Below the pieces are notes generated by a model. That model saw only the letters and a list, made by a program, of their open reading frames with translations. It made no database searches and was not told the DNA's origin. Shown here piece by piece: positions 25,476 through 39,165 of a DNA stretch of 64,000 nucleotides. The DNA comes from Rhynochetos jubatus (Eukaryota; Chordata; Aves; Eurypygiformes; Rhynochetidae). A program made the position numbers and the translations under genes. The DNA is taken from assembly GCA_027574665.1 (NCBI GenBank), contig CM050650.1:97127086-97191085 (forward strand), given 5' to 3'. Within the stretch, counting starts at the first letter, position 1. The number at the start of each line of letters is the position of its first letter.

Positions 25476-26885
25476 TCAGTGAAGGCAAAGCAATTTTTAT
25501 TTTTTTAATTCTCTTCCCCAAGCATGTTGTTGCTTAAGTGGAAGATCAATACAGAAATAAAATTGGTTCAGTGTGCTTGTAACAGTTTGCAATTGTCTAC
25601 AGGTTTGCTTTAGCTGAAAGCAATAGGAAGTTCTATTTGCTCTGCAGATACTGAGAATCAGTAAAAATTTAAAAAAACAGTAGGCAGCTAACCTTTGCAT
25701 GAGTGTCCAAAAAAGGACTGGTGGAAGGAAAGGTAAGAAAATGTATCTCCCAACAAGCCAGTTTGGCTGTCCTTGATACATATCATGAGCACAAATAATT
25801 GTAGAGTAGTCAAGGGCAGGTCTCCACAAACAACAAAACAGGCAGTGAAGTCTCGCAGTCCACACTGCTGCAGGAGTAGCTGAATTTCCTCCTCTGTGAC
25901 AAGGAGAAGGGAACAGTTCTTAGCCGAGGCTATCAGGTCCTAGTTCAGCAGCAAACTTCTTACATGGTTTTAAAAAGTTTGGTTAATCTTAGCTTGTTAC
26001 TTAGTCTGTAGAGCTCTAAGTGGGAGTAGCCCTTACTTATCTCAGAAAGTGGTTCAAAAGATTAAATGTTCTGGGGCAAACTTAAGTATTTAAACAAATT
26101 TTTAAAAATGTGTCATTGAGATCCTGGTTCATGACCTGTATTTTGAATTATGCTCACTCCAGCTCTGTGACCAAAAATCATCACAGGACCTCAAGTACAC
26201 TAACTTGAGATTTATGTTTCATATAGTTCATTGGAAATCATTTATTCATGAGGAATGGGGGAAGGAAGAAACAGTGATGGTTATTCTGTGTTTTGTTTGT
26301 ATGTTTTTTAATTTCCATAACCTTATTTTTTCTAACTTCTTGCTTTCTAAATAAATTTCAGGCAGGTATTTAATATATAATTTTCATGTATGCAGAGAAG
26401 AAGGAAGAAAACAGGACATCAGATAGCTGATTTTTTTCAACACTAGCCAGTTAGGTCTAGTATTACATACTGGCAGTAAGAAAATTTGGTGCTGTAAATT
26501 GAATCACTTGATTAAAGAGAGGATTGAGTAAAATTTACACATACATTTGTTAAACAGTCCTGCTTAGTAGTCAGGTTAGAGGGAGAGCTATGTGAGCTGC
26601 ATCTTTCTGAAAGGCTGAAAGAAACTTAAGGGACACAACCAAGGAAGGAAGGTATTTATCTCCCTTTGTCTGAATCACAGCAATTATGTGACGAATTTAT
26701 AGTATGAAATGTAGTTAATTTAAGTGAGAAATTCCACCACCTTGACTGTCCTTATTATCATTTACTTGTTCTTTGAAGTACCCATTGACATAGCTTTTTA
26801 TTAGACCATAAACTCTCCATGAAACTTCTCTTCTTGCTCACTGTTTTGTGTTGCTTACTTTCTGTCCTCCTCACCTTAACTGTGT

Positions 26886-26934
26886 TGATGATGTAGTTAC
26901 TATGATGATGTAGTTCTATGTAGTTACTACTACT
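26886..26934. repeat. Short tandem repeat with GATGATGTAGTT unit
   Basis: The motif GATGATGTAGTT occurs twice and a shortened TATGTAGTTACT follows, so roughly three imperfect copies lie in tandem. It is a small intronic microsatellite-like duplication. Confidence 0.7.
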
Positions 26935-27327
26935 TGCTGCTGTTGCATCTGTGATCACCTTCACCCAGTCATGTTTTGTCATTTTGTGACCATTACATGA
27001 TTTTGTCATTGACATGGGTAGAATTAAATAAAAATGGACTTCACTGGAGGCTGATTGCAGATGGAAATTTAAGCTGTAAGGAAATGTAGCAGAAACTAGA
27101 GGGCAGACACCTTTACCAGAATTAGGTTAGGTACAGATTTGTACAAGTATTACATTATGCAGATCAAAACCGATAAAGATATTTTAAAATAGCTAAGACT
27201 AGTTTTCAAAGGTATTGCTGTTGTACTGGTACTGACAGTTAGTTCTAGAATTAGATGCATACTTAGGTTATCAACTAATAACTTTACTTCCACATGTCAG
27301 GAGCTTAATCTTTTAGCAAAGTGCATG

Positions 27328-28388
27328 CAAAGATTCTAGAAAGAAGGTTTACTGGGTGCAAGTGCCCAGACACTGACAGTAGCCAAGGCTGCAGGGTGGC
27401 CTCTGTTCGCGGCTGAGCCTCGCAGCTAAGGTGCTTATGCCTCAGGGAAAACGTACTTAAGAAAGGGTACACTACACAAAAGTGTGTGGGAGAGAAGCAT
27501 ACAGAGAAAGCGTGTGAGAAACAGCCCTGCAAACACTGAGGTCAGTAGAGATGGAGGGGGAGGAGGTGCTCCAGGGCACCAGAGCAGAGATTCCCCAGCA
27601 GCCCATGGTGCAGCCCATGGTGAAGCTGGCTGTGCCCTGCAGCCATGGAGGGTCACAGCTGGGGGGGAGCAGAGACCCATCTGCAGCCCATGGAGGACCC
27701 CACACCAGAGCAATCGGATGCTTGAAGGAGGTTGTGACACCATAGGCAGCCCATGCTGGAGCAGGGTCCTGGCAGTAGCTGTGGACCCATGGAGAGAGAA
27801 GTCCAGGCTGGAGCAGGTTTGCTGGTAGGACTTGTGACCTCTTGGGGGACCCAAGGATGGAGCAGGCTGCTCCTGAAGGACTGTACCCTATGGGAGGGAC
27901 ACACACTGGAGCAGTTTGTGAAGAACCGCAGCCCAAGGGAAGGTCCCACATTGGAGAACTTCATGGAGGACTTTCTCCCACGCTGGAGCAGGGGGAAGAG
28001 TGCGAGGAGTCTTTTCCCTGAGTGACAGGGACAACGTGTGATAAGTTGACCATAGCCCCCATTCCCTGTCCCCCTGTGTCGTTCATGGGGAGGAGGCAGA
28101 GAAAGTGGGAGTGATTCTGAGCCAGAGAAGAAGGGAGGAGTGGGGATAAGGTATTTAAAGATTTGGGTTTAGTTCTCTTTTAGTCTGATTTGATTGGTGA
28201 CAAATAATTAATTTTTCTCAGGTTGGCTCTGTTTTGCCCATGACAATAATTGCTGAGTGATCTCTCCTCATCGTTACCTTGACCCACAAGCCTTTCATCA
28301 TATCTTCTCTCCCCTGCCCAGCTGAGGAGGGGAGTGATAGAGCAGTTTTTGTGGGCACCTGGCCTCCAGTAACGGTCAACCCACCACA
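27328..28388 (+). mobile_element. Avian endogenous retrovirus LTR, probably solo
   Basis: The block is GC-rich compared with its flanks and ends in GGTCAACCCACCACA at 28388. I recognise this terminus and the preceding 'gtgggcacctggc' from LTRs common in bird genomes. From about 27540 to 28000 it is built of degenerate repeats of the type 'cccatggaggacccacactggagca', typical of the U3 part of that LTR. A TATA-like 'gtatttaaag' lies near 28150, and a degraded poly-A signal (AATAAT where AATAAA is usual) near 28205. This gives the + orientation. I see no gag, pol or env next to it, so it is probably a solo LTR. GCATG occurs at 27323-27327 and at 28389-28393, a possible 5-bp target duplication, but then the left end would not start with TG, so that edge is uncertain. 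The many 60-160 codon frames on both strands here reflect GC content and repeats. Confidence 0.75.
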
Positions 28389-30528
28389 GCATGTTTTCAG
28401 GGTCTGTGCAAAACCCTGTGCTTTGCTATGAAGTGTCAAAACTTTATATAAAGCCAAATCTGCATTGGAGCTCACATTCCAGTTAAACCATATCAAACAG
28501 ACATGTAATGTGGATGTTTGGGGTACATTAAAATAAAATTCTTCTCAAGGCTGTGGACTGACTTTTCTGGAGGCTTTGCTCAACTGCAATATCATGTGTT
28601 TGATTATATAGTACCAATTCACATCTGTGCCTTGGGATATATGTCCCTATGTTTTTATTCTACAACTTTTATTCAGTTCTCAGTGCTGGTCAGCCTTTTG
28701 CATTCATGGTGGATATGGCTTCCTACTGAACTGATGCGTTTCAGTGAGAACACCAGGAACTAGGGATATATACATCTATACATTATCAGAGAAACTGGTT
28801 ATCCCCCCTACAGTTCACATTGTCTTGTCAGAGCTGCTAGCACCTAGGGGACTAGTAGTAATGAAAGATGTGAATGTGGGATCTGTAGTGTAGCATGCTG
28901 TGTTGCTACCAAATTACTCAGCAGCTGTTCAAAACACCTTCAGAAAATAGATTTTCTCTTGCATTTGAATACATTTTATGTAAATCTGATAGGTGGTTTG
29001 GCCCCTGGGTTTTGTTCCCAGCACTGTTAGAAGCAATCTTCTGTAACCTCTTGTTCACCCATCTGGAAAATAACAGGATTATACTTGCCTGCCTTCTGGG
29101 GGAGGGTGTAAGTTTTACTCAATGGCGATTGTTGTGAAAAATATAACTCTAAACACCAGTCTGTGGCTGACATAAGACAAGGCATGATCTGACCACTTCT
29201 TTCCTTGACTGAAGTAGGTGAAAAACACTCTGCCTCAACTACACAAAGAGCAAGGTGTTTATATATTATAAAGATTGTGAGTTCTTCCTTCACCTTTTAC
29301 AGGAGGGAAGCACATATAGCTTTGTTCTAGTGAATTTGTTTTGACCAAATACATACCTCTGTAATCTTTCTGTAGTGTGTCCTTTACCCCAGATTTCTAA
29401 CTGTCTCTCATGTTGGTAGTGAATCTGGCACTTCTGTTTTACCGCTTTGTAAGTGGTGTTCCTTCAGTTCCCATGTAGATCAGTGTGTACGCAAGCATTT
29501 CTGCTGAAAACGTAAATGGTGAGATGTAAGATAAAAGAGTGACACGAGGGAGTTTGCTTGTTGCTTGGTGCAGACAATAATCCCAGTAGCAGCCTATGGC
29601 AAAAGTATATGCATGTTTTTCAGTTTTAGAACTCAGTGTAGTGTTGCACTGAGGTTCTTCCAGCCAATGACGCAGCATCACTGGTCTTGCTAAATACTCA
29701 GTTCCTGCTCCAAGGGCTCAGAATGATTTCTAAAGCTTATATTGTTTCATCCGTTTCCTCTTAACCTCTTCAAATCTCAAATTTAAACTGCAACTTTTTT
29801 TTTCCAAAACACAGAGCACATATTTAATAATAAACTCTTTTTTTATTAATACAGAAAAGTGGTAGGCCTCACCATTTTCTTTGTCTCTAATAAAAACTGC
29901 AACAAGTCTCAGAAGACTAAAAAGTAATCGTATGACATTCAAGCATTCACACATTCCAACACATACAATATTCATTCATATAGGATGGCAAATGGCTTTG
30001 GGGGATTTGGTAATTCGGGCTTTAGTTGGATCAGATATCTGTTCACAATCCCTGAACAGCTTCTTCAAGGTGCTATTGGGCACCATTCTTTCTGGCAGCA
30101 GTCATCACTGATTGACTAAAACCGTCCCTTATTAACAGCAGACTAAATATTAAATATTTTAACACTTAAGCAAGTATGGCAGTTAGACCCAAAAAGAGTG
30201 CTAGATCTTGGCAAGTCCTATCTCATTCTTCGCAATAGATTCTGTTGACTCTCACTTTGGCCAGTTAATATGTGCAGAAGACAAACCTTATCCAAAGACA
30301 GTGAGTCTAACACTGTCAGAATTAGTTCACTTCACACCACTGCTTTGTGATTTAAAGCGATTTGTCCATATAATTTTAATTACAGATGATATTGTTTTCT
30401 GACAGGTTTGCAGCAAGGTTGTGGGATTTTTTGGTAGCTTTTATCTTCTTGCTCATGCAGTACTAAATCAGTGATTAAACGCAGAACACATTTTTTCCCT
30501 CATTTAGAATTCTTTCTATGAAGTTTTC

Positions 30529-30572
30529 TTTTTTTTTTTCCTGTTGTGGTTTTTTTTTTTTTTCCTGTGGTG
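30529..30572. repeat. Duplicated poly-T / CCTGTTGTGG unit
   Basis: A T-run followed by CCTGTTGTGG is repeated at once as a T-run followed by CCTGTGGTGG, two units of about 22 bases. It is a simple local duplication. Confidence 0.8.
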
Positions 30573-33522
30573 GTTGTTTGTTTTTGTAAGCTACTCAAAA
30601 TCTGCTTTAAGAAGACAGAGAAAGGATAAGAGGTCATTTTTCTCAGTTATGAGCAGAAAGACTGTTAAGTATGCCAAATGTTGCACAACTGAGTACAGGA
30701 GATCAAAGGACCAAAACATTTACAGCTACATTAAGTAGGAAATGAAGCAGCACACAATTGTTCAGTTTAAATTCAAGCTGAGCTGCAAGAAGCTGGTATA
30801 TTTCAACTCATCTCACCTTACACAAGTTCTTGAACTAAACATGAACTAACATTTTGCCACCTAGGAACTTTCATGGCATAGTGCTGCTGCATCTTCAGAT
30901 GGTGAAATAAATTAAATTGCCTAATAACTAGGGAAATTGTAGGTACATATTCTATACTTTTCAGATCTCATTGAGTACCTTTAAACAACAGAAAGACAAA
31001 AATTCAGAGTTTCTACTCTTCTAAACTGCATATTCAAACGTTTGGGATCTTTTAGATGTTATCTGCTGAGAATATACCTGCTCATTTTAATCCCAGTTAA
31101 GTGATTAAGTTTTCTATGGGGTCCAAAGATCTTCTCCTATAAAATCAGTCTGCTTTAAATCATTATCATGAATGGAAGATGAGTAGATTCCAAAACATTG
31201 AGTTGATCAAAAATCAGTATTAAAAACTTTTCCTAATAAGCCTCTTACTCTCTCCTTGTCAGTCTTCCTTCTGAAAATAGCATGCTGCCTATTTATGTCA
31301 ATGTAGAGTTGGTTTCTGATACAAGCCAAATAAGGGCTGTTTCTGCTCTACCTACCCAAACTGTTACATCAACATTCAGCAGTGACAGCAGAAAACAAAC
31401 ACAAAACTTCCTTTGCTCCCTCAACTTTTTCTGAATGTGAAAAATGTGATAAAAGGAAGACAGTGAAAAGAAAATAAAACTAATTAATTGTGCAGTAGAT
31501 TTTCCATAATAGGTTGCCCACACCACTTACTCCGCTTATCTAATTATAAGCAGCACCTATTACAGCTGAATCACCATCAGTATTGCACCCAGCTGTACAT
31601 ATGTCAGACACAGGTGCTTGAGTTTATTTTGTCCTTCCTGACCAGACCAGTCTATTTTTATTATTTTTTTTAATTGCAGAACCAATCCAATAGCTGTTTA
31701 CTAAAACAGTAGGATTAGCTGATCTAGTCCTGCTCAACACATCTTCCTGCCCACTCTCATCTCTGGCTTGCAAATGAGAGACAGATGCATAATAGGGGAA
31801 ATCTTCCAGATTCTTCGTTAAGCAAAGCACTTAATATTGACTGAAGACAAATAAATATTTAACTTCTGCAATTTAATCAGTACAGCAGGTATGTTCATTA
31901 AGAGCAAAGGAGTTTAGATTGATTCTTCTTAATTTCTAGTAACTTCATATAGGAATGGTTACTTAGTGAATAAAACCATGACTATCACAGAACTTGCACT
32001 CATTAACTGACCTGTTTGACATTCATGGGACATGATCGTGGGCAAGACTTTTCGTCTACCTTTTCTTGAGCTCCTTCCTTGTGGTACAAGATTCATAAAG
32101 ATCCTGTTATTAAAAAATATTCATTAATAATCACAGGGTGATGTGAGGGATAGCTGAAGACTAAAATAATCTAAACAAATATCTGATAAAGGTTTTTCCT
32201 TTTTTCCACTGTTATTTAGTTACAACATTTTAAAATAGATTAATTTTCCTTTAACTACTGTACACTGTGTCCTTTCAACAATGCTTTCATCATTGTCCCC
32301 CATAATACCCTTACAGCCAAATCACATATGTGGATGGAAAATTTGATGGTCAGCAGTGCATAGTCTAGCTGGCAGTCAGTTACTAGTGGCATCTTTTAGT
32401 GCTGAATACTGTGACCGAAAGAAACAATGGTAGTGCATTGAGTTCTTCAGAAGAAAAGAATCTTCCAGCACAGACTCCTTGGGATTGCTTCATGGGCGTG
32501 TCAGCAGTATACTACTATGAATTCTTTTGAGCAGATTAGAAATGTTTTTACTACACCACATTCTTTGAAATTGTCCTTTTTTCCTTTCCTATTTAAATTT
32601 GAAGGATAACTTTACTCTCCAAACCTTGCAAGTATATCATATGTAAGCTGGGATACATTGATATATTTAGTTTGATCAATTTTTTAATAAGTTTGCTTTG
32701 TTCTTGTTATATTGGTGCTTCGAGCTTGAAGGAGTGACTTGAAATGAAAGACAACATTTTTTTCTTTATAAAGCAAGACTTCTTTTTTCACCACCCATCT
32801 GATGAAACTCAACTATTGATCATCATTGAATCCTCTGAGTAAAATGACACCCACAATGTCATCATGTTACCATCCAAAAAAAAACACCATAAAATAACCT
32901 TTGGAGAAGGAATGTTGTAATGGGACCAGCTAGAAGCATGAATACAAATATACAGAAAACAGCAGTGAAAGTAAAATTCGGTGTATACCTTGGGTTTATG
33001 GTGTACCATATTAAAAGGGTGTCTACATTTAGACTACTGTCAGGACACGTGAGTGTTGGAGTGCCCAAATTTTTCTGTCCTTCAGGCTCATTTAGACCAC
33101 TTCAGTGAGTTGTTTATTTTTTCTGTTGACTGGACAGGCAGCCAGGCACCTCCATGAAAATGTATCACTCCCACATGTTGAGTTGACGCATTTAGTATCG
33201 ATTTGTAGGCTGCAGAATAGTGTATGGGACAGGCCTGACTCACACCCACACATTAAGGTGTTCCCTCCCTTTTGGGGTAGGGAACATTGACTCTCTCAAT
33301 ACAGAAAATAAGTTTAGTAAAACCAGAGAGAAACTAGAAGTAGCTTGACTTCAGGCTAGTAAGGTAGAATATTTTTATTATGTTTTCATTGCACTTCATG
33401 TATATTATTCAGTGACCTTAATGACTTCAAAGTATGAAGGACATTCTAAGGGCGGGTGAGTCCACTTCATAGTAGTACAAGCTCAAATTCATCCTTGTTG
33501 TTCCTCCTGTGACCCAGTAAAT

Positions 33523-33772
33523 GAAAGTGGGGAGATTTAGATTGCATATCAGGAAGAAATTCTTCATGGAGAGGGTGGTGAAGCACTGGAACAGCTTGCC
33601 CAGAGAAGCTGTGGGTGCCCCATTCCTGGCTGTGTTCAAGGCCAGGCTGGATGAGGCTTTGAGCGACCTGGTCTAGTGGAGGGTGTCCCTGCCCATGGCA
33701 GGGAGTTGGAACTAGATGATCTTTAATGGTCCCTTCCAACCCAAACCATTCTATGATTCTACGATTTTATGA
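33523..33772 (+). mobile_element. CR1 LINE 3' end with octamer tail, + strand
   Basis: Sequence from 'gcatatcaggaagaaattc' onward is the end of CR1 ORF2. It includes 'gaagcactggaacagcttgc' and 'gccaggctggatgaggct'. The CR1 3' untranslated region follows ('atggtcccttccaaccc'). It finishes at 33748-33772 in three imperfect octamer units: ATTCTATG, ATTCTACG, ATTTTATG. That octamer tail is diagnostic for CR1 and fixes the + orientation. The copy is strongly 5'-truncated, which is usual for CR1. The minus-strand frames of 70 and 90 codons across it are antisense to the element. Confidence 0.93.
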
Positions 33773-34020
33773 AGACACTCTTCCCACCAGGGACCATGGT
33801 GAAGTGCTCCCTGACAGTGCTGTGACATGAACACAGGGCTAATCCCAGTCGGCGGGGAGTTTCTTTCAGCTGAGGCTCCACCTGGGCCTTAGCTACAGCC
33901 CCACCACCCGCCAGCTGTGCCTGTTCTTGGCCATTTACTCCAACAAACCAAGTGGTAGCCTCTCTAGGGTCTTCAGAGCACCTTTTTTCCCCCACCAAAA
34001 TGCGCGTAGTACCATGGTGG
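33773..34020. other. GC-rich patch of unknown origin after CR1 tail
   Basis: Directly after the CR1 octamers the sequence stays GC-rich for about 250 bases ('gtcggcggggag', 'ccccaccacccgcc', 'aatgcgcgtag') before returning to AT-rich intron. It has no CR1 features and no frame I recognise; the 79-codon minus-strand frame over it resembles nothing known to me. It may be a fragment of another retroelement into which, or next to which, the CR1 inserted. Confidence 0.45.
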
Positions 34021-37000
34021 GTTTACATAAACAGTTTCCTGGTCTGAGCATGTGTAGCTGCTCAGTTAAGGATTAATTTCAGTAATCCACTCTAATCATC
34101 CCTTTCATCTCCTGTTGATGGTTCCTTCCTCATGTTACTTTAGGTACCAGTCTCCAGGAAAAGTTATTTACTTCTTCATGTTATTTTTGTGTCACTGAAA
34201 TAGCTAATCTCTAGGCAAACATGGCTGACTTCTCCCCTCTGTTTGCTTACAACTAATAGCCATGATCAATTCGGCATAGGATTTGTCTCTGACAAGTTTG
34301 TGGTGACCAGGAAGGACCAACCAGACTCTCTCACGCAGTGATATCAAAAAAGCAGCTCCTGTGAATAATCCTGTGTATTTTGATGACCTGAATGATGACT
34401 GGTGATGCTCTTACCTAAATCAAAAAAAAATTTAGCATTAGCTTTAGTTATTTTGTAATTAACTGTTAAAATATCTCAAAGCAGTGGTTTCAGCAGTTAT
34501 TGGATCTGCCTTCTATGTGTGTGTTTTTCTCCCTGTAATATTTGTCTATTATGAGCTATTTTCCTGTATAGATGCTGGAGGGCTCAGGCTTTCAAAATGC
34601 TTCTTCCTTTTCATTACTGAAAGATAACGTTTGTGGTATGCCTTGTTATGACAAATTTGGTATTTGATATACATGAACTCAGTCATTTTTGTCATAGTTC
34701 CCCTATAATTTGTAGTGTGATTTTACAAAAAAGACAGTCAATCCAAACATTTTCACATTCTTAATTTTTACACTGAAAGTGTGATTTGTTACTAAATAGA
34801 TCAATTTAAAGGTAAGGTCAAAACAAATGGGATTTATTCTTGCTGTGGGAACTTTGTGAATACACATTATTTAATAGGATAGCTAAATTGACTCTTTAAT
34901 TTGTGCAAATATCTACAATGTTGCAAATCAGACACAACTAAGTCCAAATTATTTTTTGTCAGTTAGTTAGAAATTTTTATTCTGATAAACTGAAACTTTA
35001 TTGAGTGCTTGAATTTTTACCTGAAGTATCTGTATAGTTAATGGCACTGAGCATCCCTTTGAAATTACATGGTTAATCTCAGTTTTTTTCTTGTAGTGAA
35101 ATATTTTCTAATATTTCCAAATTCACTATGTGAGTATTTGCATTCGTAATATTTAAGTGAAAAGTGGACATCAAAATGAAGAAATAAAACATCTCATCTG
35201 TAAGGAAAACCAGTTGTACATACATAGCAACAGTTGTGGTGTTTGTTTACACTTCCATAATTTCCTTAATGATTTACATTCATAAAACAGAATCTTGTTA
35301 TAAGGCTACTATCCTACATAAGGTTTTGTCTATTCACAAAGAACTGTAGTACCTTTCACATCATACAAGTTTGCCCTTTTCCATGAATACCTCATACTTT
35401 CTATTTCCAAAATCTGATGAAAGTATTCTATCTTGGTAAAAAAAAAAAAAAATTAGTAAACTGTGGCTTATGAACACACATTTATTCTTACAGCCTAAAT
35501 GCATTATATTTAACTTTGGGAGGGGTTTTGTGGTTAATGTTCATGAAACTTGTGCAATCTTTCTTTTCTAAATAATGCACTTCAGATCAAATGTACATCA
35601 CTAATCAAAGTGATTAAAAAAACAGGCAGGACATTTGTAATGCATTATAAAATGTACATCTGGCTGTTTAAGTAGTATCTCTTGTAACACAAACAAATGA
35701 TATTATAATCTATATTTTACCTTTTTATATTCAAATAGGGGATCAGCATTATGATCCTGTACTTTCATGCATGTTTAAGAGTAGCTTCAAAGATTGCATA
35801 TAAAATGTGTATAAACATACCACCATAAAACAGTCTCTCTTTGTTTTAATAGTTGGTTATAACTTAACAAAATGTTCTTAGCTGCTCATGTCGGATGCTG
35901 TGATTTAGACTGATTCAAGTACAAAGTACATATGAAAATATTATGAGAATCTTAATTTCTTTGACATAGAAGCTCTAAAGCTCATACTTTTTTGATGTTA
36001 AGGAAAAACACGGTATATGTATTATCATAAGTGGACTGCAACAAAATAACTAACGTCTCTGGTCCCGATAAAGTTGAGTGGACCCCTTTAATCTATTTAG
36101 ATAACAACAGTAAACTTCAAGTTCTGTGCAATTCTGTAATTATGTATGTATTCTGAAAGCAGATTTGCTCCATTATGCGCCTCTCTGTGTTCAAAGAACA
36201 GTCAAGAAGCAGGTTTTTTTAAAATGCAGCTAACTGATTACATTGCCTGGCAGTTAGGCTTCACAAATCAATAAATCTTAAGTCTGGAAAGCATTTCTGT
36301 CATTTAACATTTCTGCCTTGTATTATTGACTTCTGGTGAATTTCTTAAGTTTTGTGAAAGTAGCACTTTTAGTAGCAATGCTGCCTCTCATTTATCTGAA
36401 ATCAGAGTTACACTTTACATGTGTTGAAGAGGGCTTGAAGGGATTATGATGACTAGGACTTACCTTCTTTCTTACTTATAGTGTCAAAATGAGAGACAAA
36501 ATATTGTCGAAGTTTGGGGACAGAGATGACTCTCTTAATTGGTACTACGGCTTACTAAGAAAGGTCAATTATCCATTCCCAGTTTCATCTGTGGTACAAA
36601 TGGTGTATTACCCTTCTGCAGTATACTCTGCAGGTCTGCTTGGCCCATTGGTTATGACAACCTAAAGGGTAATGCTTACCACAAATAAAATGCTAGTGAT
36701 AATTCTTGTCATATACAGAAAACTATTCTTTAGCAATAACATAGATTTGCACCTTCAATGACACTAAAATTATAATTTCCCAAATAAGTAGTATGGTGGA
36801 GAACTCAATATCCTTTTTTACGAGCCTGTCCTGGGCTCCATATGCCCTGACTCACATTCTCTTGTTCTATTTTCAGTTGATATTAATGTAATTCACCTGA
36901 ATTAAGCATTTTCAGACCTTTATGGAAGAGTTGAGTAGAGGATATAGGTGCTTCAGCAGTTGTTCCTGAAATATAACAGAGATTAGGTGTCTGCCTTTTC

Positions 37001-38609
37001 CTTTTTTCTGACTAAGATGCTTCTGAGAATGTGAGGCACCTTACTTGAACGTCATCAGTGGCACCCAAGTATAGGTGGTTTGAAAACCGCTGTGAGAAGC
37101 AGGAATATATTTTGCCTAAGTCCCAATTAGGGCAATGTGAGAGTAGCTCCAAAGCCCAAAGACTTAAGGTTACAAAGTTTAGAAGCCTTGAATACTCTGA
37201 AACCAAAATCCCCCTTTTTTTTTTTTTTAATTGATACTTAAGTGTGTAAATACCAGCAGGATGTCTCTTGGCCATGAGTATTAGCAAAGATGCCAGCCCC
37301 AACCTCAGGATTTACACTAGTCAGCAGTAGAAGGATTTTACTCTTTAGAGTCTCCTCAGAATTTCTAGTATAAGTATATAAATTGTTCATTCTTTAGGAA
37401 TTCAAGTTAAAGAGTTGGTTTCTCATTAACCACATTGCTAAACCTATTTTTCTTAGTTTTCCCATGTAGAGGGTAGGTAGCAGTTCATTTGGACCATGAG
37501 AGAATGCAAAGGAAAATTAATTAGTGCTGCCTGGTAGAAGCAATAAATGTTATTCATTATGGTATTTCTTCTATCTGTAATAGGTAAGAAAATAGAAAAT
37601 TCTCAATTGGACATCATTGCAGTATTGCATTATCTGTACAACATCGCATTGATACAGCTTTATTCATGTGTCAGACGGCTTCCTAATTTTCATTCACAGG
37701 ATCAGATTTATGTGAGACTCTAAATGGAAGACTACACCTGAAGATGGCTCAACATAATAATTAATTCCTATATTCTAATGCAATGCTAAGCTCCTTCTAA
37801 CTCCAGAACAGTCACTATGGTGCTGGGAGAAATAGCCCACCTCATGGGAGGGGAGGCATAATTACTAGGATATTACTATGTCTCTTTGCAAGAAAAGCTT
37901 TTTTGAGGCATTTTGTTGGCGAGGTGTTAGAAAAATTGAACCCTAAACATTTGTTTGAATTTAGCTTTTTCATTATTGGCTTGAGTGGAATTTTCTCACC
38001 TCAAAACATGATATTTTGGATATGTCATTATTTTCTTTTATTCTTTTCTTTGTTCTAACTGTTCTAAAATTTCTTTAACTGTTCTAAAAGCACAATTTAT
38101 GTGTACACAGAAAAATTCTTACCACTGTAGGAATATTGTTAATAACTAAGTTGTTGGTAAATGGCTGTTCTCAGAAATGTATGTATGTATTTCCTTCATA
38201 CTTTGTATCTCATAGCCATTTCATGAGACCATTGCTTCTATACATATATACACTGATTTTTGTTTTTTCTTTATTTTCCCCAATACTTTCATATGCATGA
38301 GATTCAGTTAGCTGGTAGGTAGATACATCAGTGATTTAGAGCCAGATTTGTGGGTAAGAACAAGCTGTGCAAAAGACAGCAAGCACTTTTCCTTGAGAAT
38401 GTTCATCTCTGGAGCTCCAAAGAGAAGAGTAGAAGTCTTTCTCTTTGCTATAATGTAGGCACAAAGAAAAGTTAAAGATAGCCATAATGAAAATTAAAGC
38501 AGCTTTGTTGAGGTGCAGCCAATACCCAGCTGGTACATGGACCTCAGTCATTGCTGTCAGAGACAGGAGAAAGCAAGAGTATTCAGTCTTGAAGATGGAT
38601 TAATGGGTT

Positions 38610-38638
38610 AAAAAAAACAAACAAACAAACAAAAAAAA
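38610..38638. repeat. (AAAC)n simple repeat
   Basis: A-run followed by several AAAC units and a second A-run. It is an ordinary intronic microsatellite. Confidence 0.9.
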
Positions 38639-39056
38639 CCACCATGTTTTTATCAGCAGTAAAAAATGGTAGTTCCATGAATTCATCTATCAGAAAAAAA
38701 AAAAAAAATCCCACAATAATACACAAAGAAACCTATTATGATCCAATAGAGAGTAGTCAGTACGTAAGCACAAGTGCAGTACATATTCTCCATGCTTCTA
38801 AGAACAGGTTGTCCTGAAACTCAGATTGGACCACGAGGGGTTTGTAGGAGTTGTTACCTACTGTCAGTATCAATTTCATAATAATATATTCCTCCAAAAC
38901 TGTCACAATCATGAATGTTAACAATAATTACCACAATAATGATGACAACAATGATTAAATTTTGCTGTAGCTTCAAATCTCTGCATAAAGGTTGATAGTA
39001 ATCCTTTCAGTATCCTTGTGCTAGTCCCGTTTTTGCATGTGTGAAATGGAGATGTC

Positions 39057-39165
39057 ACAGTCTATCAGTCTGCTGTCACAGTGCACTGATGTATTGTGTT
39101 TACACCAGTGCAGTCCCAGTGAAGCCAGTGCAATTGCAGAGATGTAATTCAAGAGCAGAATTTGC
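39057..39165. repeat. Probable ancient amniote dispersed repeat
   Basis: The string 'ttacaccagtgcagtcccag' followed by 'tgaagccagtg' and later 'agagcagaatttgcac' resembles a widespread old amniote repeat, seen in turtles, crocodiles and birds, whose copies read like 'ttacaccagtg', 'tgaagtcaatgg' and 'gagagcagaatttggc'. The match is from memory and the copy is decayed, so the assignment is tentative. Confidence 0.45.

Noticed and set aside
25497..25865. 122-codon minus-strand frame
   Set aside because: There is no recognisable domain or conserved motif. Length alone is not enough in a 64-kb window read in six frames.
27435..28025. Several overlapping frames of 90-159 codons on both strands
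   Set aside because: They lie inside the repetitive U3-like part of the LTR. Low stop frequency from GC-rich repeats explains them; no protein motif is seen.
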